Of a stretch of 48,264 nt of DNA, positions 36,633-45,264 are shown piece after piece. The first letter of the stretch is position 1; each line of letters begins with the position of its first letter. The DNA is taken from positions 1 to 48,264 of the forward strand of contig JAFGGN010000134.1 of the NCBI GenBank assembly GCA_016930535.1, given 5' to 3'. The notes beneath the pieces are model-generated. The model had not been told where the DNA came from and did not search any database. It was given only the letters and a program-made list of their open reading frames with translations. The position numbers and the translations under genes are program-made. The stretch comes from a bacterium (lineage in GTDB: Bacteria; Zhuqueibacterota; QNDG01; JAFGCO01).

Positions 36633-38819
36633 TTACGACATATCCATTATTTTTATACCGTGCGGTTCCAGATGAATCCGAATGGATTTCCCGGCAGCAT
36701 CGAACACGTCTGTTGTTTCCGCAGTATCACTGCTGCTGATCACCACAAGTTTTTTAATTCGCGGATAAAAGGCACAATCCGTGCGGATATTGCTGCATGT
36801 CCAGGCACGGTATTCCGGTTCTTTGCCGGCTGCCGTAAAGAGGGACCGATGGAGAAGACGCGTGTTTTCCGGTGAGAATTTAAAACCGGACATATATATC
36901 GTTTTGCCTTTACCGAACGAATTGACCGTGATCCGGGGTGATCCCTCTTTTTCGGTCAGTACCTCCGTATCGCTGCCGAGCACATACACATTGTCGATTT
37001 CCTTGCCAAAATCAGGCTCGCCATCGAAGTCTTTCAGAATAAAATGTGTTGACGACACAGTGACAGGCAGTTTGACATGACTCAGCGTCAAACCGATTTC
37101 ACGATCCACTCCAAGCAGATGGGCCAGCTGGAAATACTGACTCGAATGCCTTACTGCGGAGGGTTCACCGATACCGATAAATCCGCCGCCTTGAGCGACC
37201 CAGCCGGTGATCGCTTCAATAACGCGTGCGTCTTTCCAGTGTTCTCCGCCGCTCCAGACACTGCCGGCTTTGCCTGCATTGATGATGATATCGACACCGT
37301 CGGGAATGCCGTGTTTCTGAATGTCCTGAAAGCTGATGAACGATACATCCACAGGCAGTCCGGCCAATGATTCCGTGACTTCATAAATTTCGACGCCGGG
37401 TATGAAATGGCCGACATAATCCCACGAACGCCATTTGCCCCATGCTGTCAGAACGACGGCCTTCAGCGGTGCGGTATAAGGCGCTCCGCCGGCATGGAAT
37501 TGTTTCAATGTACGGAATTCATTCGTGATATGCTCGATTGCATCGACAAAATCAGGAAAGTCCCTGACAAGGTGCAGATAGCCCCCCAGACCAATACGGT
37601 CGATCGGCATGCGCAGCAGTCCGCGCCGGATATTGACCCAGAACCGTTTGGCATCCAGTGCCGGATTGCCTCCTTCCATAAATGTAGGTTCTCCCTTCAA
37701 ACCGGTGGGGAACAGATACGGATGCAAACGCAGTTCTTTGGTCCGGACGCCCTGAACACCGGCGCACAGCCTTGCTTCGAACGCGTTGAAAACGCATTTG
37801 ATCAGTCCATCGAAATTCAGGTCCCTGTACCGCCTGCCCCATGGCTCGGTGCCGACCCAGTGATCATCATAAAACATATAGGCCAGCTTGCCGGCATCAT
37901 GGATCATATCGATGCACTGACGCCCGAAACGGACGACGAATTCATTCATAAAATCCATCCAGTCCCACAGCCGGCCGGAGGGCACATTATGGCTGGAGCA
38001 GTATGCGCCGTTATTGACAAAATCTTCACTGGTCATTTCGTACCCTTTGGCTCGGGAAAAAAGCCGCATGGCCATCGGACTTACGGTCATTTCATAGGAG
38101 CCCCAATCCGCATAACGGAATTTCTGAATCGCCGGATCACCCCAGAACCAGGCAAAATTGTAAAACAATGAGGTGAAGCGTACGATTTTGGTCCGCGGGT
38201 GTTCATCGAGCCATTTTTTCAGATAATTCAGCATGGCCTGCTGGGCTTCCGGATAGATCGGATCGATCGGCATCTGATGCTCCCTGTCCCCCCAGTCGTT
38301 CGTGATATGGTTGTACATCGAGATGCCTTCCCAGATACGGTAGGCCAGGAAGTTCACCGTGTATTTGTGCCACTTTTTCACGTTTTGCACAGTCACGGCA
38401 CCGCTGTCCTTATCAAACGTCCATTGATCTTTGGTTACTTCCTCGGCCGTTGTCCGGTCGAACACCTGCCACCAGGTTTTCGGATCGTCATTGGCATTGA
38501 TCTCGAACTGTTCGCGGAAAAATCCTTTCAATAAATCGATGTCAATGTGTTCTTTTTCTGCCACAACCGGGTCGCTCATCAGATAATTCTGCTGAAGTTT
38601 GTCCCGGTTTGCCTTGGCCCATTCATTATCCGCCCGGACCAGGCAAATCGTGGAATAGATGGGATAATCCGCTTCAACAATTTTATCGGACAGCACGGTA
38701 CCGTCACTGTCGCGTATGGCATCCGCGCCCCAGCGCTCGGCAAGCTCCAGGGTCATATCCTCGTATCCCGCCTCCCCGGGCAGGGTAAAATCGCCTTTCG
38801 TTTTCGGTTTATCAGTCAT
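36633..38819 (-). CDS. GH112 phosphorylase, probable D-galactosyl-beta-1,4-L-rhamnose phosphorylase
   Basis: A cytoplasmic enzyme of 728 residues with no signal peptide, close in length to known family 112 phosphorylases. The N-terminal GDFTLPGEAGYE (9-20) and RWGADAIRDSDG (29-40) are family hallmarks. MFYDDHWVGTEPWGRRY (315-331) carries Asp319 at the place of the catalytic Asp. It contains a TIM barrel, a Rossmann-like domain with VDIIINAGKAGS, and C-terminal beta domains. GH112 splits beta-galactosyl-N-acetylhexosamine or beta-galactosyl-1,4-L-rhamnose using phosphate, saving energy as galactose 1-phosphate. Host glycans are an unlikely target here. RG-I has galactans joined to backbone rhamnose, so the galactosyl-rhamnose activity is the better assignment (inference from context). 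It is followed by the GPH symporter that may import its substrate. AAAGG lies about 6 bases before ATG 38819. Confidence 0.85.
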   Translation of the reverse strand: MTDKPKTKGDFTLPGEAGYEDMTLELAERWGADAIRDSDGTVLSDKIVEADYPIYSTICLVRADNEWAKANRDKLQQNYLMSDPVVAEKEHIDIDLLKGFFREQFEINANDDPKTWWQVFDRTTAEEVTKDQWTFDKDSGAVTVQNVKKWHKYTVNFLAYRIWEGISMYNHITNDWGDREHQMPIDPIYPEAQQAMLNYLKKWLDEHPRTKIVRFTSLFYNFAWFWGDPAIQKFRYADWGSYEMTVSPMAMRLFSRAKGYEMTSEDFVNNGAYCSSHNVPSGRLWDWMDFMNEFVVRFGRQCIDMIHDAGKLAYMFYDDHWVGTEPWGRRYRDLNFDGLIKCVFNAFEARLCAGVQGVRTKELRLHPYLFPTGLKGEPTFMEGGNPALDAKRFWVNIRRGLLRMPIDRIGLGGYLHLVRDFPDFVDAIEHITNEFRTLKQFHAGGAPYTAPLKAVVLTAWGKWRSWDYVGHFIPGVEIYEVTESLAGLPVDVSFISFQDIQKHGIPDGVDIIINAGKAGSVWSGGEHWKDARVIEAITGWVAQGGGFIGIGEPSAVRHSSQYFQLAHLLGVDREIGLTLSHVKLPVTVSSTHFILKDFDGEPDFGKEIDNVYVLGSDTEVLTEKEGSPRITVNSFGKGKTIYMSGFKFSPENTRLLHRSLFTAAGKEPEYRAWTCSNIRTDCAFYPRIKKLVVISSSDTAETTDVFDAAGKSIRIHLEPHGIKIMDMS

Positions 38820-38851
38820 GCCTGACCTTTCATATAAATTGACCGGAGATT

Positions 38852-38880
38852 AAAAAACGGGGATCCGTACCCGGTCCCGG
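38852..38880 (-). terminator. Weak hairpin plus T-run between GH105 and GH112 genes (possible attenuator)
   Basis: Read on the minus strand, 15 bases after the GH105 stop there is a GC-rich imperfect inverted repeat (GGGA pairing with TCCC, or CGGG with CCCG) followed at once by six T residues. The stem is only 4-6 pairs, so full termination is doubtful. It could reduce readthrough from the upstream genes into GH112 or serve as an RNA-processing hairpin. Confidence 0.3.
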
Positions 38881-38895
38881 TTCTTTACCCTTGTT

Positions 38896-40137
38896 CTATT
38901 GCTGAGCCATTTTACTTTTTAATTTCAAAATCTCGACGCCCGCATCGATCACGGCACCAAGACCATGCGTTTCATTGGTCCGGGCCGGACGATTGTAGTA
39001 GTACACGATGCTGTCATCGATATTGGTGCCGACGCAAATATCCTTCAGATTTCCGTCCACCGATATTTTATGTGCTTTCAGTCCTTCCCAACCCCGCAGA
39101 GCTATCGAAGCATACCGCTGATCAATCCAGCCTTCGTTCACAGCTTTCGCAATACCGTATACAAACATGGCCGTACCGGATGATTCCGTATATGAATCGC
39201 TTTTATCCAGCAGCTGCCGCCACAGGCCCTCGGCGGTCTGATATTTGGCCAGCCCCAGAATCTGGCGTTCCAGATTCTGCCGCAGCGCCTCCCGCTGTGC
39301 ATGATTCTCCGGCAGCAGCTCCAGCAGATGGCATTGCGACATGATGATCCAGCCGTTGCACCGCCCCCAATGGGCCACGCCGTTTCGCCCGAGATCATTA
39401 TAATAACAATGAAAGAACAGTCCCTTCTCCGGACACCAGAGATACCGGGTGAAATTGAATACCTGTTTCAAGGCATCATCAAAATATTTGACGTCACCGG
39501 TCAAATGTCCCATGCGTGCAAGAAACGGAACGCTCATATACATATCGTCCGCCCATACGGTCATCTCATGCGGCGTTTTGCGGCACAGCGTGCCGTCTGC
39601 CAGACGGTCCTGCCTGTTCATGATAAAACCGGCCGTCTTGTCAATGTATGCCCTGTATTCCTTCTTTGTATCCATTTGATACACGTCGATCACGCTTGCC
39701 GCCATTGCCCCGCAATCATCCAGCGATCCCATGGTCCAGAACTGCCCGTACGGCCATCGGTAATGTGGGCGGTCGTGTTTGAACCGGTCCTGGAAATACT
39801 TGTAGCTGTTGAAACCGTTTGCCACATGCCTGACCGGGTAATTTGTATATTTTTCTTCACCCAGCTGTTCGCCGAGATGCTCCATGGCCAGATTCATCAC
39901 GCCCATCAAATATCCCCATTCCGTGTATGGATCACGGAAGCGGACCTCCACACCGTCCGGAATATCTTTGACTGAATCATACGTCGTTCCTGATCCCACG
40001 GCCTGATATCCCAAGGTTGTCCGGGCCAGGACATTGTCCGCAATCTTCCGGATAATCATTTCATCGGACCGGCTGGTTTGCGAAAAGCACATTGTCATCA
40101 TCAGAGGGAGCACAAGGAATGCCCGCATTTTATTCAT
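38896..40137 (-). CDS. GH105 unsaturated rhamnogalacturonyl hydrolase (paralogue B)
   Basis: Exported enzyme of 413 residues from ATG 40137, with AAGGG 7 bases upstream; an upstream in-frame ATG at 40152 would overlap the preceding stop. The signal peptide ends near MCFSQ. The GH105 barrel shows GYLMGVMN, RWPYGQFWTMGSLDDCGAM and the catalytic Asp197 in WADDMYM, plus VAHWGRCNGW and the late RPARTNETHGLGAV block. The family hydrates the 4,5 double bond of unsaturated galacturonyl-rhamnose made by PL11. It has the same length and catalytic position as the GH105 at 45265-46506, and many blocks match word for word. It starts 11 bases after the DUF4450-like gene. Confidence 0.92.
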   Translation of the reverse strand: MNKMRAFLVLPLMMTMCFSQTSRSDEMIIRKIADNVLARTTLGYQAVGSGTTYDSVKDIPDGVEVRFRDPYTEWGYLMGVMNLAMEHLGEQLGEEKYTNYPVRHVANGFNSYKYFQDRFKHDRPHYRWPYGQFWTMGSLDDCGAMAASVIDVYQMDTKKEYRAYIDKTAGFIMNRQDRLADGTLCRKTPHEMTVWADDMYMSVPFLARMGHLTGDVKYFDDALKQVFNFTRYLWCPEKGLFFHCYYNDLGRNGVAHWGRCNGWIIMSQCHLLELLPENHAQREALRQNLERQILGLAKYQTAEGLWRQLLDKSDSYTESSGTAMFVYGIAKAVNEGWIDQRYASIALRGWEGLKAHKISVDGNLKDICVGTNIDDSIVYYYNRPARTNETHGLGAVIDAGVEILKLKSKMAQQ

Positions 40138-40148
40138 TTCAAATCCCT

Positions 40149-43100
40149 TCATTTATCTCTCATTAACGTGATGCCCATCAGCCCTGTAACGACTTCATTG
40201 GCTGAAGTTTTCAGTTTTATTTGTTTTAATTCTTTCAGCGGATCGAGCGGAATATCCAGCACTGCGGCCGCCCCTCCTTCAATCGCCCTTGTGGTAAAAC
40301 CCGGTATTGAAGTATAATCATTAAAATCACGGCCGATGTACCCTGTTTTGAGATGCACCCGTACCGGTTTCGGTTTTTTAAGCGAGAAAGCAAAACCATC
40401 CTCAAAATAATCCTGCTCGATGGGCCACCATGTCTCCGGGTTTCGAAGCGGCAGGCAGTCCTCCCGGCCGTCTGCATATTCCACAGTTATCATGCCGTTG
40501 GTGAACTGGCTCTGCATCGGATTGGTCGAACCCGTCATCAGAAAATAGGCATGACCGGCGTATCCGGATAAAGGAATAACAACGGAATCGGGATAATTGT
40601 CCCACAGAGATGTAAAAACGATATTGTTCTTATCCGCCTGACCCGGTGTTGCGAACGGGATCCCCTGCGGAATCACGATTTGATTTTCGTCACCGGCCAG
40701 TCTTCTCAGACCGGAATCATCGATATCCGGTTTGATCCGGGTTGAGCACCAGTTGCCGATTCCCTGAATGGGTGTCTGCAGTGTCGGGTAGGGTGACCGG
40801 GGCGATATATACCGGTTTTCAAAAATACGGGTCACTTTGTCATTAAAAAATGATGCAAGATCGATTTCTTCCCACGGCTGACTTTTATCCGCATTCACTT
40901 CCCAGCAAACGACGCATTGCTCGATCAATTGTCCTTCGCCGTATTCAATCCGGATCCGGTTGCTTCCCGTAACCAGATGGGAGGCAGGTACATGAATTTC
41001 CCGGCTCGACCTGTTGGGCTGAACCGACAGGTCCGTTTCAAAGGCACGATTCCCCGGATTGACAACTACTTTCACTTTCTTAACAGCGGACGTATAATTG
41101 GTCACCTGGAAAATCAACTGATTTATTTCCTGATCCATTGAGGCGACAATATCCAGGGGATGTTTTACTTCGAAACAAAGCGGTTCCCACCAGGTCAGAT
41201 GGCCCTGCTTCAGTTTAATGAAAACCGTGTACCGGCCGCATCCGGCACCGATATGTGCACGCAATCCCTTCACCGACACTTCAACATCTGACCAGACTTT
41301 CTGGGGATCTGAATATTCAATCACATGTGCACGGTCAAAACCGAGCTGAAACGGCTCATCCGCCGTATAATATTCCGCAAGGACCGGCCTTTCCGGCTTC
41401 AGGCCACCCCATTCGATCACGATGTGATATTGAGACGCCGCCGGACAATTGATATCTATCAAGGGATTCCCGATGGCCGGATCCGCATTCTGCCATGCCC
41501 CGTTTTCACCATTGACAGTCACGGATTTGATTGAATCCATGACCGCAGCCTGCTGAAATTGTAATTGAAGCGGTTTGGGAAAAGCCGGGATCACCGTAAC
41601 CAGATCCCTGTTTTGTTCCCGTATGAAATTAAAAGAAATATCCGGGGTGCTGAGAGAAGCATGATTCCATTCCCGCGGCAGGCCGGGGCGAATCCGGATC
41701 ATGCGGTTTAAAAGATCCGGGGAAATGCCGAAAAGACCTTCGACCACGGTCCGTGCAGCCACGCCGACGGGATCGGCAAAATCGCGGTACAACTCGCCCC
41801 GGAAAGCATCGTAAAAGGACAGCTGCTGAAAATTTCCGGGACTGGAACCGAGATACATGCTTTCCAGCAATGCGCTTTTCCAGATTTTAAAGGCCTGTTC
41901 CTTTCTGCCGGTCTGCCAGTAAGCCAGCGCGGTGTTCAGGATCTCGGCCAGAGCCACATTGTTGATGGACCAGGTATAGGGCTGCCAGTTTGTCGTGGAC
42001 AGTGTGTAATACGATTCATCGGGCAGTCCCGCCGCTCTCACCGGAATATGGGGGATCTCTTCATCCACGTAACGCAGCATCTGAAACGCCTGGAAAGGAT
42101 CCGCGATATCCGAATCGATTGCATGATACACAGTCCATAAGCCGGCAGAGGGATGAATCCGTTTCAATCCCAATAAATCCTTGTATTCCGCAAACCGGCC
42201 CTTATCAGGCATCCACAGTTCGGACCGGAGTGCATTCACTATTTTTCCGGCTTCATTTCTGAACGGTTCGGGATCTTGCCCGATAAGCGCGGCCAGTTTG
42301 GCCGCCGTCTTGTTGGCCCTGTAATTGTAAGCCGATGCATGCGTTACACCGCCGCCGCTGTACTGCAGGGCATCACTCGCCCAAATGCAGCAATATGCAT
42401 CATACAGGCCGTCATCATTGCCGTCGAAGCAACGCTTTTCCCATTTAAAATGCCGGTCGAGTACCGGCCACATTTCCTTTATCAAATCAATATCACCGGT
42501 CCAGTCAAAATGCCTCAGGAGTGCGTCGATAAAAACGAGATTCATATCATAATGATGCGGTTTGGAAATTTCGCCCGGTCTGCGGCTGATATAACCACTG
42601 GTAAACAGAGCGGTTCCGGCCTTTTCCTGCTGACGTGCCCAATTATTATCCGGATCAGGAACACTGGGACCGTTTGCCGGCGATGTATATTGTGATTTTG
42701 CGTAGGCCCGGAAATGCGTGTTTGCACGGTCATGCCAGCCCAGAGGATCCGCCGCATAAATCCCGCGCCAGCCGTGCAGTCTCGATCTCCAGGCAACGGC
42801 CCCGTGCAGATAAGATGGATACTCCCATATGGCATCGGCCGCCATGCTCAATGCACCGCCCAGTGTATTGATATACGGATCAGGCGTATCGATTTGAATT
42901 CTCCCGGCAAGCTGCTTACGCGACCTCTCGGATTGATCGAACAGTCCGGGAATATCCCGGTATGCAAATAGTTCGCATGATCGGGGATTATAAATGGCAA
43001 AATAGTATTCATGACCTGCTTTTAACTGCAGCCTGCAGGCCACCGCCGGATTTTCATGTGCTTCGGATCCGATGAAGTCAGCCGGTGTGTCCTGATTTTC

Positions 43101-43817
43101 CGCATCAACGAGACGAATTTCTGAATGGGGCGGAAAAACGGCCGCCAGCCGCTTTGCCCCGTCCCTGCCGTTCTGATTATAAGTGACATCAAACGTATTA
43201 TCCCGGATTACGTATGCATTGCCCCGGCAATATTCGGGTTTCAGGTAAAAGCTGGATTCGGGATCAGCGCCTATGTCCCCATCCCGATGAAACCGTTTTC
43301 CGCTGACGCCTCCGAAAAAACACAGCAGATCGGATCCATTCATCTCCGGAGAACAGGCAAGTTTGACCAGCAGCCCTTCAGCTTTATCGATAGCCAGCAC
43401 CGTCATATCGATCGATCCTTCATCAATCAGATGATCCCGGATCCTGTACAGCATCGATCCGGGGCGGTATCGGGCAACCGTTGAATCGGCATGAATGAGC
43501 CACTTTGATTCTCCGGCCGCAGACAATCCGAATTTCAGGCTCCCGCCCATCCCGGGCATATACAGCGCAAACTGAGGCAGATCGCCGGCTTCGATCCTGA
43601 AACCACTGTTTGATCCGTAAATAGCCCGGTTAAATCTCCGGGATCCATTGGCGATAACGAAATCCTCGCCATCAGGGCGATAATTTATCGATCGTTCTGT
43701 ATCATGCCAGAAATCGGGATTGGACCCATAGCAGATCCGGTTGTCTGCAAAAAAGCAAATAAGAAGCGTAAAACAAACAGCAGGGGCTGAAATTTTCATA
43801 AACCATATCTGCGACAT
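40149..43817 (-). CDS. Large DUF4450-like (alpha/alpha)6-barrel protein, putative glycoside hydrolase
   Basis: A 1222-residue exported protein; function not established. A signal peptide (about 1-31) precedes INYRPDGEDFVIANGSRRFN (44-63) and FALYMPGMGG (83-92), which I recognise as the DUF4450 type. An N-terminal beta-sandwich (about 40-290) leads to an all-helical barrel (about 315-715). Its best-conserved-looking block is DGNDDGLYDAYCCIWASDAL (465-484), then SGGGVTHASAYN, reminiscent of GH15/GH116-like six-hairpin glycosidases. Asp473, Asp482 and Glu675 are candidate acids, by inspection only. Beta domains fill about 720-1222. ATG 43817 has a weak purine-rich site. It lies among GH105 and CE12 genes, with only 11 bases to the next GH105, so an RG-I-related hydrolase role is likely but unproven. 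Confidence 0.7.
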   Translation of the reverse strand: MSQIWFMKISAPAVCFTLLICFFADNRICYGSNPDFWHDTERSINYRPDGEDFVIANGSRRFNRAIYGSNSGFRIEAGDLPQFALYMPGMGGSLKFGLSAAGESKWLIHADSTVARYRPGSMLYRIRDHLIDEGSIDMTVLAIDKAEGLLVKLACSPEMNGSDLLCFFGGVSGKRFHRDGDIGADPESSFYLKPEYCRGNAYVIRDNTFDVTYNQNGRDGAKRLAAVFPPHSEIRLVDAENQDTPADFIGSEAHENPAVACRLQLKAGHEYYFAIYNPRSCELFAYRDIPGLFDQSERSRKQLAGRIQIDTPDPYINTLGGALSMAADAIWEYPSYLHGAVAWRSRLHGWRGIYAADPLGWHDRANTHFRAYAKSQYTSPANGPSVPDPDNNWARQQEKAGTALFTSGYISRRPGEISKPHHYDMNLVFIDALLRHFDWTGDIDLIKEMWPVLDRHFKWEKRCFDGNDDGLYDAYCCIWASDALQYSGGGVTHASAYNYRANKTAAKLAALIGQDPEPFRNEAGKIVNALRSELWMPDKGRFAEYKDLLGLKRIHPSAGLWTVYHAIDSDIADPFQAFQMLRYVDEEIPHIPVRAAGLPDESYYTLSTTNWQPYTWSINNVALAEILNTALAYWQTGRKEQAFKIWKSALLESMYLGSSPGNFQQLSFYDAFRGELYRDFADPVGVAARTVVEGLFGISPDLLNRMIRIRPGLPREWNHASLSTPDISFNFIREQNRDLVTVIPAFPKPLQLQFQQAAVMDSIKSVTVNGENGAWQNADPAIGNPLIDINCPAASQYHIVIEWGGLKPERPVLAEYYTADEPFQLGFDRAHVIEYSDPQKVWSDVEVSVKGLRAHIGAGCGRYTVFIKLKQGHLTWWEPLCFEVKHPLDIVASMDQEINQLIFQVTNYTSAVKKVKVVVNPGNRAFETDLSVQPNRSSREIHVPASHLVTGSNRIRIEYGEGQLIEQCVVCWEVNADKSQPWEEIDLASFFNDKVTRIFENRYISPRSPYPTLQTPIQGIGNWCSTRIKPDIDDSGLRRLAGDENQIVIPQGIPFATPGQADKNNIVFTSLWDNYPDSVVIPLSGYAGHAYFLMTGSTNPMQSQFTNGMITVEYADGREDCLPLRNPETWWPIEQDYFEDGFAFSLKKPKPVRVHLKTGYIGRDFNDYTSIPGFTTRAIEGGAAAVLDIPLDPLKELKQIKLKTSANEVVTGLMGITLMRDK

Positions 43818-43904
43818 GAACGTCTTTCTCTTTCAGATTGCGTCAGTTACAATAGCGTCATGTTCATGATCAGACGAACAACCATTAACCCATTGTAATA
43901 AATG

Positions 43905-45245
43905 TCAATGCTCTGATTCAATCCTCGGGCTGACCGGTAAATCCCAGTCATCAAATGCGTCCGGATGTCCCGGATCGTAGGCAGGCAGATCATGAAGCAG
44001 GTATTTTTCAATCTCCAGATGACTGGCCCTGATGCCTTCGACAATGCATTTTGAAAGCTGATAGGCCCCATAATTGTTAAAATGGGAATCATCTTTAAGT
44101 GCTTCTTCCTGCCCCGGAAATGATCCGGCAGGATAGTGTACAAATGCGTGTTTAGAGCCCTCGATCCCCAATGATTCAAATAACACCGCACTCATTTCGA
44201 ATAAATCGATCAGCGGCACCGCTTCTTCCTGCGCTGTCTTTCTCATGGCCTCAGGATAATCGCCATGTGTATTTACAATCCGTCCGTTCTCGTCAAAGCG
44301 CCGGCGGCACACGGGGGTCACCAGGACAGGATTCGCACCTTTTCGTCTCGCCTGATCGATGAACTGTTTCAAATAATCCTTATACCCTCCGAACGGTTCA
44401 ACATATGCGGCACTTTCCTTTTTCTGATCGTTGTGCCCGAACTGGATGAACAGATAATCCCCCGGCCTGATTGTATTCATAATTTTCTTCAGCCGGTTTT
44501 CGTGGACAAAGCTTTTCAATGCTTCACCGCTTTCGGCATGATTGGCAACAGCCATCTTCCCTGGCTGAAAAAACCTGGGCAGCATCTGCCCCCATGATGC
44601 CCATGGTTCGAACTGCTGATCGGTCACCGTGGAATTTCCAGCAAGAAAAACGGTCACGGCTTCAGTTGTTTGAACAATTTCCAGTGCACACACACAGGGG
44701 CGCGAATTGTTGAATTCAACGGTCAGTCTGTTATCCCAATCCGGATGCCCGGCCTCGCGTGATTTCAATTTGACTGATTCATTGCTGTCTATCCGGCTGT
44801 ACCGGACGTTGGTGGTAAATTCAACATCCTTAAACTCGCCCGCTGCCGTATGCACCCTTTCACACATGAGCCGCCGGGATTCGGCTTTTATCGTTGTGAT
44901 GCTCTCATTTTCCCAATCACCCAGTGTGACGATTACATTATAATTGCCTTCCGGAACATCCACGGCAAAAATAAATGCGTTTTCACCCGTCAGAAAATCT
45001 CCTCGGAGTGCATCATCCATATTGCGCTCAACGGATACAACCGTTGAATCACAATAAAGGCCATACCCCGGATCATTAGAGTATTTCATATCAGGCAGCA
45101 CCTGAATATAACCCGGCGCCTGTTGCCCGGCACCGAAATCAAACTTCAGATGCAGTGGACCGGAAGCCGGATGACCTTTTAGTCCATGGGTCAAAATGCA
45201 ACTAATGCAGAAAACGGTTTTCAATCCTGTTTTAAAGGATCCCAT
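43905..45245 (-). CDS. CE12 rhamnogalacturonan acetylesterase with N-terminal beta-sandwich
   Basis: A 446-residue exported SGNH hydrolase. After a signal peptide (about 1-24) comes a galactose-binding-like beta-sandwich (about 30-192: LHLKFDFGAG, NYNVIVTLGDWENES). The catalytic module follows (about 197-430). Ser205 lies in GNST, Asn272 in FGHND and Asp385-His388 in KDDSHF; together they give the SGNH set with the Asp-x-x-His pair. The family removes acetyl groups from galacturonate in rhamnogalacturonan, which is needed before lyases and hydrolases can act. AGGGGA lies about 9 bases before ATG 45245. It starts 19 bases after the GH105 gene and 87 bases lie before the next gene. Together with the two modules of the trimodular enzyme, the locus carries three CE12 domains. 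Confidence 0.9.
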   Translation of the reverse strand: MGSFKTGLKTVFCISCILTHGLKGHPASGPLHLKFDFGAGQQAPGYIQVLPDMKYSNDPGYGLYCDSTVVSVERNMDDALRGDFLTGENAFIFAVDVPEGNYNVIVTLGDWENESITTIKAESRRLMCERVHTAAGEFKDVEFTTNVRYSRIDSNESVKLKSREAGHPDWDNRLTVEFNNSRPCVCALEIVQTTEAVTVFLAGNSTVTDQQFEPWASWGQMLPRFFQPGKMAVANHAESGEALKSFVHENRLKKIMNTIRPGDYLFIQFGHNDQKKESAAYVEPFGGYKDYLKQFIDQARRKGANPVLVTPVCRRRFDENGRIVNTHGDYPEAMRKTAQEEAVPLIDLFEMSAVLFESLGIEGSKHAFVHYPAGSFPGQEEALKDDSHFNNYGAYQLSKCIVEGIRASHLEIEKYLLHDLPAYDPGHPDAFDDWDLPVSPRIESEH

Positions 45246-45264
45246 AACTCATGTTCCCCTGCCA

